DNA of 64,000 bases, taken from Vallitalea maricola. Lineage in GTDB: Bacteria > Bacillota > Clostridia > Lachnospirales > Vallitaleaceae. The stretch is from positions 137,962 to 201,961 of the forward strand of contig NZ_BTPU01000027.1 of the NCBI RefSeq assembly GCF_036985595.1, read 5' to 3'. The notes beneath the pieces are model-generated. The model was given only the letters and a program-made list of their open reading frames with translations. It did not search any database and had not been told where the DNA came from. This document shows, in pieces, positions 33,222-41,607 of this stretch. Position 1 is the first letter of the stretch, and each line of letters starts with the position of its first letter. The translations under genes were made by a program, and so were the position numbers.

Positions 33222-35591
33222 ATGAAGTGCTCAATTTGCCATAAAAATACAGCAGTTGTTTTTGTTTCAAAGATAGTTGATGGAAAGCAAGAACGTTTAG
33301 GTATGTGTCTTCCGTGTGCACAAAAAAGTGGTATCGCACCTCTAGACCAGCTAATGGGTCAAAGTGGTATGAGTCCAGAAGAATTTGAGAATGTTAATCA
33401 ACAGATGATGACTATGTTTGAAAATGTGGATATGGACGAATTAACATCTTCAATGAATGATCCTGATGGGGCAGAAGGTGGTAATTCTTTTATGAATTTA
33501 TTAAATAGTGCCTTTTCTGGATTGAAAAATAGTAATAAATCAGAGTTTCAACCTGAAGAAGAGATAGAACAGGAACAAGAACAAGTACCTAATACTAATA
33601 ATGCTTCTGGTTCTGGTGTTAGAACTAAGAAGAAAAAGACTGCTAAGAAAAATAAACGTAAGTACCTTGATACTTATGGTATTAATTTAACAGAAAATGC
33701 CATTAACGGTAAAGTAGATAGAATTATTGGTAGAAATAGAGAAATAGATAGAGTTATACAGATACTAAACCGTCGTTCTAAAAACAACCCTATTCTCATT
33801 GGAGAACCAGGGGTAGGTAAAACTGCAATTGCTGAGGGGCTTGCAGTAAGAATAGTTGAAAATCAAATACCTGCAAAACTAATTGGTACCGAAATCTACT
33901 TATTGGATTTGACGGCTGTTGTTGCGGGTACACAATTTAGAGGACAATTTGAATCTAGAATGAAAGCTATAATCAACGAAGCAAAAGAGTGCGGTAACGT
34001 AATACTTGTTATAGATGAAGTCCATAATATTGTTGGCGCTGGTGAAGCAGAAGGCGGTTCAATGAATGCTGCTAATATTTTGAAACCTGCTTTAGCTAGA
34101 GGCGAAATTCAAGTAATAGGTGCTACAACCCTCGATGAATACAGAAAACACATAGAAAAGGATACAGCATTAGAGAGAAGATTCCAACCTGTTAAGGTTG
34201 ATGAACCTAGCGCTGAAGATAGTATAGAGATACTAAAAGGGATTAAGAATTATTATGAGGATTTTCATAAGGTTAAGATATCAGATGAGATAATTGAATA
34301 TGCGGTAAACCTTTCAGAAAGATATATTAACGATAGATTTTTACCAGATAAAGCAATTGACGTCATAGATGAAGCTGGTTCTCGTGCTAATTTATTAAAT
34401 CTAGGATTAGTTGAGTTAGAAGCATTAAGAAGAGAATTAAGCAAAGTCATTGATGAGAAGGAAGAAGCGGCAGCAAACGATGATTATGAAAAAGCTGCAA
34501 GGTGTAAAGTAAGTGAATTTGATTTACTTTCTAAGATAGAGAAGATAGAGAAACAATGTAATAACGTGGCTATTAATAAGGAAGATATTGCATATGTTAT
34601 TGAAGCATGGACTAAGATTCCTGTTCAAAACATATCTGAATCAGAAGCTAAGAAACTTCTTAACTTAGAAGATAGGTTGCATGAGAGAGTTATAGGACAA
34701 GAAAATGCAGTTGTTAGATTATCTAAATCAATTAGAAGAAATCGTTCTGGATTTAGAAAGAGGAAAAAGCCTTCATCATTTATTTTTGTAGGTCCTACTG
34801 GTGTAGGTAAGACTGAGTTGACTAAGGCTTTGGCCCATGAATTATATGGTACAGAAGATGCTATGATTAGATTTGATATGTCAGAGTTCATGGAGAAACA
34901 TACTGTATCCAAATTGATTGGAGCACCTCCAGGATACGTAGGATTTGATCAAGCTGGTCAGCTTACTGAAAAAGTAAGACGTAAACCATATTCAGTAATA
35001 TTGTTAGATGAAATTGAGAAGGCTCATGCTGATGTTTTTAATATTCTACTTCAGATATTAGAAGATGGAAGATTGACTGATAATACTGGACGTGTGGTAA
35101 GTTTTGAAGATACTGTAATTATTATGACATCAAATGCAGGTACAGCTCAGAAAACTAATGGTATAGGTTTTGGTAAAAATGATTTTGACAGCCTTGAGCG
35201 TAAATGTACAGAAGCTTTAGAGCAGGTATTTAGACCTGAATTTCTTAATAGAGTAGATGAGACGGTAGTATTTACAGAGTTGAATAAGGATGAACTTAGA
35301 GATATTATTGATTTGATGTTAAATGAAGTAATTATAGAAGCAAAACTTAAGAATATTACTATTAAGATTGCTGAAGACATCAAAGAATTCATCTTGGAAA
35401 AAGGTTATGATGCAAAATATGGTGCTAGACCATTAAGAAGGACAATACAAAGATATATTGAAGATGAGATTGCTGAAAGTTACATTAAAGGTAATATAAA
35501 AGATGGTTGTACGGCGATTCTTAATTTGAAAGATGATAAGATTGTGATTAAAGTAAAGGATAATGATATAGATACAATTGAACATGAATAA
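33222..35591 (+). CDS. clpE: Clp ATPase with N-terminal zinc finger (ClpE type)
   Basis: This 789-residue AAA+ unfoldase starts with a treble-clef zinc finger (MKCSICHK...CLPCAQ) instead of the ClpC N-domain, which is the ClpE layout. An acidic linker follows, then AAA-1 (Walker A GEPGVGKTA), a UVR motif (about 415-440, DDYEKAARCK) and AAA-2 (GPTGVGKTE) with the C-terminal D2 small domain. It should feed misfolded proteins to ClpP, which is not in this window. ATG 33222 is preferred to 33213 because the latter abuts the AGGAG site. No CtsR box was found. Confidence 0.9.
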   Translation: MKCSICHKNTAVVFVSKIVDGKQERLGMCLPCAQKSGIAPLDQLMGQSGMSPEEFENVNQQMMTMFENVDMDELTSSMNDPDGAEGGNSFMNLLNSAFSGLKNSNKSEFQPEEEIEQEQEQVPNTNNASGSGVRTKKKKTAKKNKRKYLDTYGINLTENAINGKVDRIIGRNREIDRVIQILNRRSKNNPILIGEPGVGKTAIAEGLAVRIVENQIPAKLIGTEIYLLDLTAVVAGTQFRGQFESRMKAIINEAKECGNVILVIDEVHNIVGAGEAEGGSMNAANILKPALARGEIQVIGATTLDEYRKHIEKDTALERRFQPVKVDEPSAEDSIEILKGIKNYYEDFHKVKISDEIIEYAVNLSERYINDRFLPDKAIDVIDEAGSRANLLNLGLVELEALRRELSKVIDEKEEAAANDDYEKAARCKVSEFDLLSKIEKIEKQCNNVAINKEDIAYVIEAWTKIPVQNISESEAKKLLNLEDRLHERVIGQENAVVRLSKSIRRNRSGFRKRKKPSSFIFVGPTGVGKTELTKALAHELYGTEDAMIRFDMSEFMEKHTVSKLIGAPPGYVGFDQAGQLTEKVRRKPYSVILLDEIEKAHADVFNILLQILEDGRLTDNTGRVVSFEDTVIIMTSNAGTAQKTNGIGFGKNDFDSLERKCTEALEQVFRPEFLNRVDETVVFTELNKDELRDIIDLMLNEVIIEAKLKNITIKIAEDIKEFILEKGYDAKYGARPLRRTIQRYIEDEIAESYIKGNIKDGCTAILNLKDDKIVIKVKDNDIDTIEHE

Positions 35592-35597
35592 TATTTG

Positions 35598-35620
35598 TAG
35601 GCTGCCTGGTGGGTGGCCTA
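35598..35620 (+). terminator. Hairpin after clpE
   Basis: TAGGCTGCC (35598-35606) and GGTGGCCTA (35612-35620) pair with two wobbles over a 5-base loop. The T-run is weak, so termination efficiency is doubtful. Confidence 0.5.
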
Positions 35621-35652
35621 TAATATTGTTTAAAATATTTTGTATACACATA

Positions 35653-35716
35653 TTGACATTTGTAAAAAAAAATGATAATCTTATAATAAATTTAAATCCT
35701 AGTATTCTACTAGGAA
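35653..35716 (+). promoter_or_regulatory. isc operon promoter with IscR-type operator
   Basis: -10 TATAAT (35682-35687) has TTGTAA 16 bases upstream; a TTGACA (35653-35658) lies further up. The palindrome CCTAGT-N5-ACTAGG (35698-35703 and 35709-35714) follows at the expected start; the arms extend to 9 of 10 matching bases. This is the position expected for autorepression by the Rrf2 protein encoded next. Confidence 0.75.
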
Positions 35717-35734
35717 TTGAATTGAGGTGTTAGT

Positions 35735-36154
35735 ATGAAATTATCGACGAGAGGTAGATATGGTTTAAGAGCTATGGTAGATCTAGTTGTGAATAGCAAG
35801 GAAACCAATATCTCGTTAAAAAGCATATCCCAGCGGCAAGGTATTTCTATGAACTATCTTGAGCAAATTATTTCTGTTCTTAAGAAATCAGGGTATGTTA
35901 AAAGTGTAAGAGGCGCAAAAGGTGGATATTCATTGGCAAAATCGCCGAAGGATATTTCTGTTGGAGATATATTAAGAGCACTAGAAGGTGATCTTAATCC
36001 TGTGGATTGTGCTTTGGTTAATGAAGAAAAACAATGTGATGAAGCTGATTGCTGTATTACAAAAATTGTTTGGAAAAAAATTAGTGATAGTATTAATGAC
36101 GTCGTTAATAATATATCATTGCAAGATTTGGTAGAAGGACATAATGATTTATAG
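35735..36154 (+). CDS. iscR: Rrf2-family Fe-S regulator, IscR-like
   Basis: The 139-residue winged-helix protein has RGRYGLRAMVDLVV, ISMNYLEQIISVLKK and a wing at RGAKGGYSL. Cysteines at 92, 101, 106 and 107 (DCALVNEEKQCDEADCC) make a cluster-ligand region like that of IscR, unlike the Cys-free paralogue at 4420. It heads the iscS-iscU-mnmA cluster and has a palindrome on its own promoter. It should repress the operon when clusters are plentiful. Confidence 0.9.
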   Translation: MKLSTRGRYGLRAMVDLVVNSKETNISLKSISQRQGISMNYLEQIISVLKKSGYVKSVRGAKGGYSLAKSPKDISVGDILRALEGDLNPVDCALVNEEKQCDEADCCITKIVWKKISDSINDVVNNISLQDLVEGHNDL

Positions 36155-36207
36155 TAAAATCTAGAAGAATATGATTAATAAAATATACAGTAAAAGAGGA
36201 GATAAAG

Positions 36208-37389
36208 ATGGATAGAAAAGTATATTTTGATAATGCTGCTACAACTAGTGTTCATCCAGAAGTGTTGGAAGCAATGTTACCATATTTTACACAGAATTTT
36301 GGTAATCCTTCAAGTATATATGAAATAGGACAAATTAATAAAAATGCTATAGATGATGCAAGAGAACAAGTTGCGAAATTAATAGGTGCCAAGCCAGTAG
36401 AAATATTTTTTACTAGTGGAGCGACAGAAGCTGATAACTGGGCTATAAAAGGTATAGCAGAGAGTTATAAGAATAAAGGAAATCATATTATAACTACAAC
36501 TGTTGAGCATCACGCTGTTTTACACACATGTGAGTATCTTGAGAAAAATGGATTTGAAGTTACTTATTTACCTGTTGATGAAAATGGATTAATAAGTATT
36601 GATGATCTTAAGAATGCAATAAAAGATACAACAATTTTAATAACAATTATGTTTGCTAATAATGAGATAGGAACTATTCAGCCAATAAAAGAGATTGGTG
36701 AAGTAGCTAGAGAAAATAAAATTATTTTCCATACTGATGCTGTGCAAGCTATCGGACAGGTTCCAGTAGATGTAGCGGATATGAATATTGATATGTTATC
36801 ATTGACTGGTCATAAGCTCAATGGACCAAAAGGTACAGGTGCCTTGTATGTTAAGAAAGGTATTAAGCTTAAGGCTTTCATTCACGGTGGAGCTCAAGAG
36901 AGAAGACGTCGTGGTGGAACAGAGAATGTTCCAGGTATTGTTGGATTAGGTAAAGCATCAGAGATTGCTGAATCTAACATGGAAGAAAAAACTAAGAAAT
37001 TAATTAAATTGAGAGATAAATTGATAAAAGGCATTAAAGAAGAAATACCATATTGCAAGTTGAATGGTGACCCATTAAAAAGATTACCTAACAATGTTAA
37101 TTATAGTTTTGAATTTATTGAAGGAGAATCATTACTTATTATGTTAGACATGAAAGGTATAAGTGCATCTAGCGGTTCTGCTTGTACATCAGGTTCACTT
37201 GATCCATCTCATGTATTATTAGGTATTGGTCTTCCTCATGAAATAGCACATGGTTCATTAAGATTAACTTTAGGAATTGATAATACAGAAGAAGATATAA
37301 ATTATATTATTGAAGTTTTACCAGGTATAGTTAAGAGATTAAGAGATATGTCACCTTTATATGAGGATTTTGTAAAAAACAATAAATAG
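36208..37389 (+). CDS. iscS: Cysteine desulfurase
   Basis: This PLP enzyme of 393 residues removes sulfur from cysteine for cluster and tRNA thiolation. The PLP lysine is in SLTGHKLNGPKGTGA and the active-site persulfide cysteine is in SSGSACTSGS, with the long flexible loop of IscS/NifS group I. YFDNAATT at the N-terminus is diagnostic. It lies 53 bases after iscR and 51 before iscU, so it supplies both IscU and MnmA. Confidence 0.96.
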   Translation: MDRKVYFDNAATTSVHPEVLEAMLPYFTQNFGNPSSIYEIGQINKNAIDDAREQVAKLIGAKPVEIFFTSGATEADNWAIKGIAESYKNKGNHIITTTVEHHAVLHTCEYLEKNGFEVTYLPVDENGLISIDDLKNAIKDTTILITIMFANNEIGTIQPIKEIGEVARENKIIFHTDAVQAIGQVPVDVADMNIDMLSLTGHKLNGPKGTGALYVKKGIKLKAFIHGGAQERRRRGGTENVPGIVGLGKASEIAESNMEEKTKKLIKLRDKLIKGIKEEIPYCKLNGDPLKRLPNNVNYSFEFIEGESLLIMLDMKGISASSGSACTSGSLDPSHVLLGIGLPHEIAHGSLRLTLGIDNTEEDINYIIEVLPGIVKRLRDMSPLYEDFVKNNK

Positions 37390-37440
37390 AGTAAATAATT
37401 AGGTACTTGTTAATAAATAAAAAAAATTGAGGTGTTAGTT

Positions 37441-37881
37441 ATGTATACTAAAAAAGTAATGGATCATTTTGTTAACCCTAGAAATATGGGAGAACTTGAA
37501 AATGCAGACGGTGTTGGTACTGTTGGAAACGCTAAATGTGGGGACATTATGCGTATCTACCTAAAAGTGGAAGATGAAATTATCAAAGATGTAACTTTTA
37601 AAACTTTTGGATGTGGTGCTGCAGTAGCAACAAGTAGTATTGCAACAGAATTAGTTAAGGGAAAATCAATAAAAGACGCTTTAAAAATTACTAATGATGC
37701 AGTTGTAGAAGCGCTAGATGGATTACCAAAAGCTAAAATACACTGTTCATTATTAGCTGAAGAAGCTTTACATGCAGCTTTATGGGACTATTCCAAGAAG
37801 CATGGTATTGAGATAGAAGGGCTAGAACCACCAAAGGCAGATATACATGATGACCATCCTATTGATACAGAAGATGAATAA
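37441..37881 (+). CDS. iscU: Iron-sulfur cluster scaffold protein IscU/NifU
   Basis: The 146 residues carry the three ligand cysteines in GNAKCGDIM, FGCGAAVATSS and HCSLLAEEAL, and start with YTKKVMDHFVNPRNMGE. It builds clusters with IscS sulfur. The C-terminus carries a short acidic tail (DIHDDHPIDTEDE). The start at 37441 is set by GAGGTG six bases upstream. Confidence 0.95.
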   Translation: MYTKKVMDHFVNPRNMGELENADGVGTVGNAKCGDIMRIYLKVEDEIIKDVTFKTFGCGAAVATSSIATELVKGKSIKDALKITNDAVVEALDGLPKAKIHCSLLAEEALHAALWDYSKKHGIEIEGLEPPKADIHDDHPIDTEDE

Positions 37882-37966
37882 AAAATATTGATAGGGAGAT
37901 TCAATGATATAACTGATTTATGAATAATACTTAAAAAGTTGTGTAATATATAGAACAGGTGATTAA

Positions 37967-39049
37967 ATGGACAAAGAAAAAGTAGTAGTTGGTATGTCAG
38001 GTGGAGTTGATAGTTCCGTTGCAGCTTATCTACTAAAAGAACAAGGTTACGATGTTATCGGAGTAACAATGCAGATATGGCAGGATGAAGAAACAGATAT
38101 CCAAGAAGAAAATGCTGGATGTTGTGGCCTTAGTGCTGTAGATGATGCCCGTCGTGTTGCAGATGCTCTTGGAATTCCCTATTATGTTATGAATTTCAAA
38201 GGAGAGTTCAAGGATAATGTTATAGATTATTTCGTTGATGAATATCAAAAAGGTAATACGCCTAATCCATGTATTGCATGTAATAGATATGTAAAATGGG
38301 AGTCAATGCTTAAAAGGAGTCTTGCTATAGGTGCTAAATATATAGCAACAGGACATTATGCTAGGGTTATAGAATTACCTAATGGAAGATATACATTAAA
38401 GAAAGCGGTTGGTATAAGAAAAGACCAGACTTATGCATTATATAACCTTACTCAAGCTCAATTAAAACATACACTCATGCCAGTTGGTGAGTATTCTAAA
38501 GAAGAAGTTAGGAAAATTGCAGAAAAGATAAATGTAAGAATTGCCAATAAACCAGATAGTCAAGAAATTTGTTTTGTACCTGATAATGATTATTCAGCTT
38601 TTATAGAAGATTATACTAATAAAAAAATCCCTGAGGGTAATTTTGTAGATGTGAATGGAAAAGTCTTAGGTAGACATAAGGGGATAATTAATTATACGGT
38701 AGGTCAACGTAAAGGTCTTGGATTATCTTTAGGCAAACCGGCTTTTGTTGTAGAGATAAAACCGGATACTAATGAAGTTGTTATTGGAGATAATAGTGAC
38801 GTATTCAGTGATACGTTATATGCTGATAATGTTAATCTGATGGCAATAGAAGAGATAGAAGGCAAGTTGAAGGTAGAGGCTAAGATTCGTTATAGTCATA
38901 AACCTGCTTCGTGTACTATAGAGATGGTTGATGAAGATACATTGAAATGTGTATTTGATGAGCCACAGAGAGCTATAACACCGGGGCAAGCAGTGGTGTT
39001 TTATGATGGGGATATTCTTATTGGTGGAGGAAGCATAATAAGAAGATAG
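37967..39049 (+). CDS. mnmA: tRNA-specific 2-thiouridylase
   Basis: The 360-residue enzyme thiolates U34 of Lys, Glu and Gln tRNAs. The PP-loop is SGGVDSS (about 9-15) and the catalytic cysteines are in NPCIACNRYVKW and SQEICFVPDNDY. The C-terminal beta-barrel has RKGLGLSLGKPAFV. Sulfur comes from IscS encoded in the same operon. It is the last gene; a large hairpin follows. Confidence 0.97.
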   Translation: MDKEKVVVGMSGGVDSSVAAYLLKEQGYDVIGVTMQIWQDEETDIQEENAGCCGLSAVDDARRVADALGIPYYVMNFKGEFKDNVIDYFVDEYQKGNTPNPCIACNRYVKWESMLKRSLAIGAKYIATGHYARVIELPNGRYTLKKAVGIRKDQTYALYNLTQAQLKHTLMPVGEYSKEEVRKIAEKINVRIANKPDSQEICFVPDNDYSAFIEDYTNKKIPEGNFVDVNGKVLGRHKGIINYTVGQRKGLGLSLGKPAFVVEIKPDTNEVVIGDNSDVFSDTLYADNVNLMAIEEIEGKLKVEAKIRYSHKPASCTIEMVDEDTLKCVFDEPQRAITPGQAVVFYDGDILIGGGSIIRR

Positions 39050-39092
39050 GGAATTTTGTTTAAGAATTAAGTGGATAACGGTAGTATATTAA

Positions 39093-39195
39093 AACCATAT
39101 ATAGTGATAATCACTTTCGTTACATTTGTTGTTTTATCTGTTTTAATAAGGATACAACAAGCTGTAAAAGGTTGTTCTTATCATTATATATGGTT
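39093..39195. terminator. Large foldback between mnmA and the convergent patatin gene
   Basis: AACCATATATAGTGATAA (39093-39110) and TTATCATTATATATGGTT (39178-39195) pair over 18 bases with one G-T. The inner part contains a further TTGTTGT/ACAACAA pairing. Placed between two convergent genes it may serve as a two-way terminator. It is shaped like the 26685/29903 repeats, but its core shares no sequence with them. Confidence 0.55.
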
Positions 39196-39202
39196 ATTTA
39201 TT

Positions 39203-40204
39203 TTAAATATTCAATAGTTTTACTAGTTGATTTATTTTGTGTCTGTTTAGTAGGATAAGTTCCGCGGCTTTTCCTTTTAGGAAGTCTATATTTCTTTCTG
39301 ATGAATCGTCTAATTCGGAGGATATTCCATTGAGGGATATTTCGAATCTATATTCTTTGACGTCATCCATGCTGTTGATGATGTAGTTGTCACTTTCCAT
39401 TTGGGAATCCATGTATGCAGTTAGTAGAGGTATTCCATTGATAGGGTTCATCCATCCTAGGACTCCCCATTTTTTTACCTTTTTGCATTCGTAGGTTCTT
39501 ACATATTCGCCGGTACCCAGGGATACAATTATATATTGTTTTGCATGGGGGTATAGTTTTTTTGCATATGTATAGGCGCATAGTGAAGGGTTATTGCAGA
39601 ATATTCCTCCATCTACAAAGCAATAAGATTCACCTGTTGTTATGGATTTGACATTAGCAGGGGGTAAGTATGTAGGTGCAGCTGATGATGATAAACCAAC
39701 GTCTTTCAGGAAAAAATTATGGTAGTAATCTTTAACGTCTGTGCGATATTTGAATAAATATGGTCTCATGGATATCATATCATAGGTAGGTATAATTAAA
39801 TTGGATAGAGAATCTTCTAGTGTAAGGTTCTTGAAGTTTTGTCGTAGTAATCTTCGTAGTGGTCTGCCATTGTATTTAGGTCGAAAGAAGTGTTTGATTG
39901 TTTGGCATATTTCACATTTTGCTTCAGAAAATATTTCTTTTGTTTTGTTTTCGTATAAGTCTAATAATAGATCCAGTCTTTCATGGTCCGTATAATCTTC
40001 TGGTGGTTTAATTAACATTAATGATATTAATGAACCAGTAGAAGTGCCTGATATAACATCAAATAAATCGTAAAAAGGTGTTTTGTTACCAAAACTATCT
40101 AATTCGTTTCTAAGATGGTCTAGAAATATACATGGAATAAGACCTCGTACACCACCGCCGTCAATAGATAGAATTTTAACAATTTCTTTTTTATTATTAA
40201 CCAT
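39203..40204 (-). CDS. Patatin-like phospholipase
   Basis: This 333-residue protein has the oxyanion hole DGGGVRG (15-21), nucleophile Ser55 in GTSTG and catalytic Asp198 in VDGG, a complete Ser-Asp dyad. It should cleave acyl chains from membrane phospholipids. The ILSIDGGGVRGLIP start resembles plant patatin and CBASS effector CapV, but no nucleotidyltransferase or other defence gene is nearby, so a CBASS role is not supported. There is no signal peptide. It sits between mnmA (convergent) and the PHP gene on the same strand. Confidence 0.88.
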   Translation of the reverse strand: MVNNKKEIVKILSIDGGGVRGLIPCIFLDHLRNELDSFGNKTPFYDLFDVISGTSTGSLISLMLIKPPEDYTDHERLDLLLDLYENKTKEIFSEAKCEICQTIKHFFRPKYNGRPLRRLLRQNFKNLTLEDSLSNLIIPTYDMISMRPYLFKYRTDVKDYYHNFFLKDVGLSSSAAPTYLPPANVKSITTGESYCFVDGGIFCNNPSLCAYTYAKKLYPHAKQYIIVSLGTGEYVRTYECKKVKKWGVLGWMNPINGIPLLTAYMDSQMESDNYIINSMDDVKEYRFEISLNGISSELDDSSERNIDFLKGKAAELILLNRHKINQLVKLLNI

Positions 40205-40346
40205 GTCAACACCTAAAGAGTTTCTTATTTAAATTATATATGAAACTTCTTGTCTTTTATAACTAAATAAGAAAAAGCATTTTGCTTCCTAGTAATCTTA
40301 GATATAATCACAAAATTCTTTTTCTTCTATTAGCTTACTATTGATT

Positions 40347-41159
40347 TTAATCAGGTATTTTAATGAATTCAGGTTTTCTTTGTTCAAATATTGTAAAATA
40401 TTTGAAACCGCATTCTTTTAAAACTTTGTAAGCCACATCAAAGTTATATGCAAGATGTTCAGGAAAGTGAGCGTCGGAACCGATTGTAATTATTTCACCG
40501 CCTAATTGTCTGTATCGTTGTATAATTTCTATATTAGGATGTGGTTCGTTTAAGTTTTTGCGATAACCGGAGGTATTAAGTTCTATTCCATGACCTGTTT
40601 CTATAATTTGCATTAATATTTTATCGATAAGTTCACTATAATTATAGTAGTATAATTTTTTATCTTCATAATGTCCATAACGTATTATATAATCAAGGTG
40701 ACCGTATACATTATAATTGTCAAAGTTGGTTACATTATATAGAATGTCTTCTAAGTACCTGGAATAAGCTTCTTTTTTAGTTTTGTTTAAATAGTACGAA
40801 CCAAAATATGGGTCAAGTTTATCTACAACATGTGTTGAAGCGATAACAAAATCAAAAGGGTAATTATTAATGACTTTATTGACAGTATTGTATATATGTG
40901 GTTGCAGACCTAATTCTATACCAAACAATAATTGGATTTTATTTTTATATTTTTCTTTTAGTTCAAGAAATGTTTTGTAGTAATTAGGTAAGTCAATATC
41001 AAAGGCTAACTCAGGTGTGCTGGGATAATCATAGTCATAATGATCTGTAAAGCATAATTTACCAAAATTGTGTTGGATAGCATGTAAAATCTGTGTTTCC
41101 ATTGGATATTTACAATCACCTGAAAATGATGTATGTGTATGGAAATCATAGTAACTCAT
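40347..41159 (-). CDS. PHP-domain phosphatase, histidinol-phosphatase-like
   Basis: The 270-residue metal-dependent phosphoesterase has YDFHTHTSFSGD at the start, CFTDHYDYDYP, GIELGLQPH and NTSGYRKNL, and ITIGSDAHFPEHL near the end. These supply the His/Asp/Glu metal ligands of the PHP fold. The pattern is that of HisK-type histidinol phosphatases, but no his genes are near, so the substrate is open. ATG 41159 is chosen for the AAAGGTG site seven bases upstream, rather than a GTG nine bases earlier. Confidence 0.82.
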   Translation of the reverse strand: MSYYDFHTHTSFSGDCKYPMETQILHAIQHNFGKLCFTDHYDYDYPSTPELAFDIDLPNYYKTFLELKEKYKNKIQLLFGIELGLQPHIYNTVNKVINNYPFDFVIASTHVVDKLDPYFGSYYLNKTKKEAYSRYLEDILYNVTNFDNYNVYGHLDYIIRYGHYEDKKLYYYNYSELIDKILMQIIETGHGIELNTSGYRKNLNEPHPNIEIIQRYRQLGGEIITIGSDAHFPEHLAYNFDVAYKVLKECGFKYFTIFEQRKPEFIKIPD

Positions 41160-41370
41160 ATTTAACACCTTTCTTTCTATAAATAAATTTATGAAAATAA
41201 TTACTTAATAAAATTAATGGTTTTTAATAATAATATATAATAAGTGAATTATTAAATATTTGGAAATGATTAAGATTAGTAATTATTAAAATTGTGTAGT
41301 AAAAAATGTATAAATCTTTATCTGAATATTATACTAAAAAACAATAAAAACAACAAGAGGTGTAAGTGTA

Positions 41371-41409
41371 TTGTTCAGTTATTACAGGTATATTTGGCAT
41401 AATTACTAA
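41371..41409 (+). other. Possible 12-codon leader peptide
   Basis: AAGAGGTG (41355-41362) lies 8 bases before TTG, which opens the frame (M)FSYYRYIWHNY and a stop. The stop touches the hairpin at 41409-41458. Four of the twelve codons are Tyr. A leader-peptide attenuator is conceivable; the ORF is so short that chance is a real alternative. Confidence 0.2.
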
Positions 41410-41458
41410 AAAACAAGTAAAAAAAAATAATTATTGATAAATATTTTTGCTTGTTTTT
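41409..41458. terminator. 15-bp-arm hairpin with T-runs on both sides
   Basis: Arms 41409-41423 and 41444-41458 (AAAAACAAG... / ...CTTGTTTTT) pair with one mismatch across 20 bases. A/T runs on both ends would allow termination in both directions. It stands in the 448-base gap between the PHP gene and the phosphate transporter. Confidence 0.6.
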
Positions 41459-41479
41459 AATGAAATGATTATGATACTA

Positions 41480-41529
41480 TTAATGTGTTGTTAATAATAA
41501 ATTAACATTTTATTTACATAATATTTTAT
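41480..41529 (+). promoter_or_regulatory. Tandem Pho-box-like hexamers upstream of the Na/Pi transporter
   Basis: TTAATG (41480), TTAATA (41491), TTAACA (41502), TTTACA (41513) and TTTTAT (41524) start exactly 11 bases apart. TT(A/T)ACA direct repeats with 11-base phasing are the Firmicute PhoP box. The two central hexamers match it exactly and the others match loosely. The block lies 80-130 bases before a phosphate transporter, which fits induction by phosphate limitation. Confidence 0.65.
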
Positions 41530-41607
41530 TCTGTTATTTATTTTTAAGTTTCACTCTATTTATTCTCTAAGACAAAATATATATCACAATTAGGAGGAAA
41601 TATCTAA

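Noticed and set aside
39203..40204. CBASS defence locus based on the patatin
   Set aside because: No cGAS-like nucleotidyltransferase or accessory genes are within several kilobases; flanking genes are mnmA and a PHP phosphatase.
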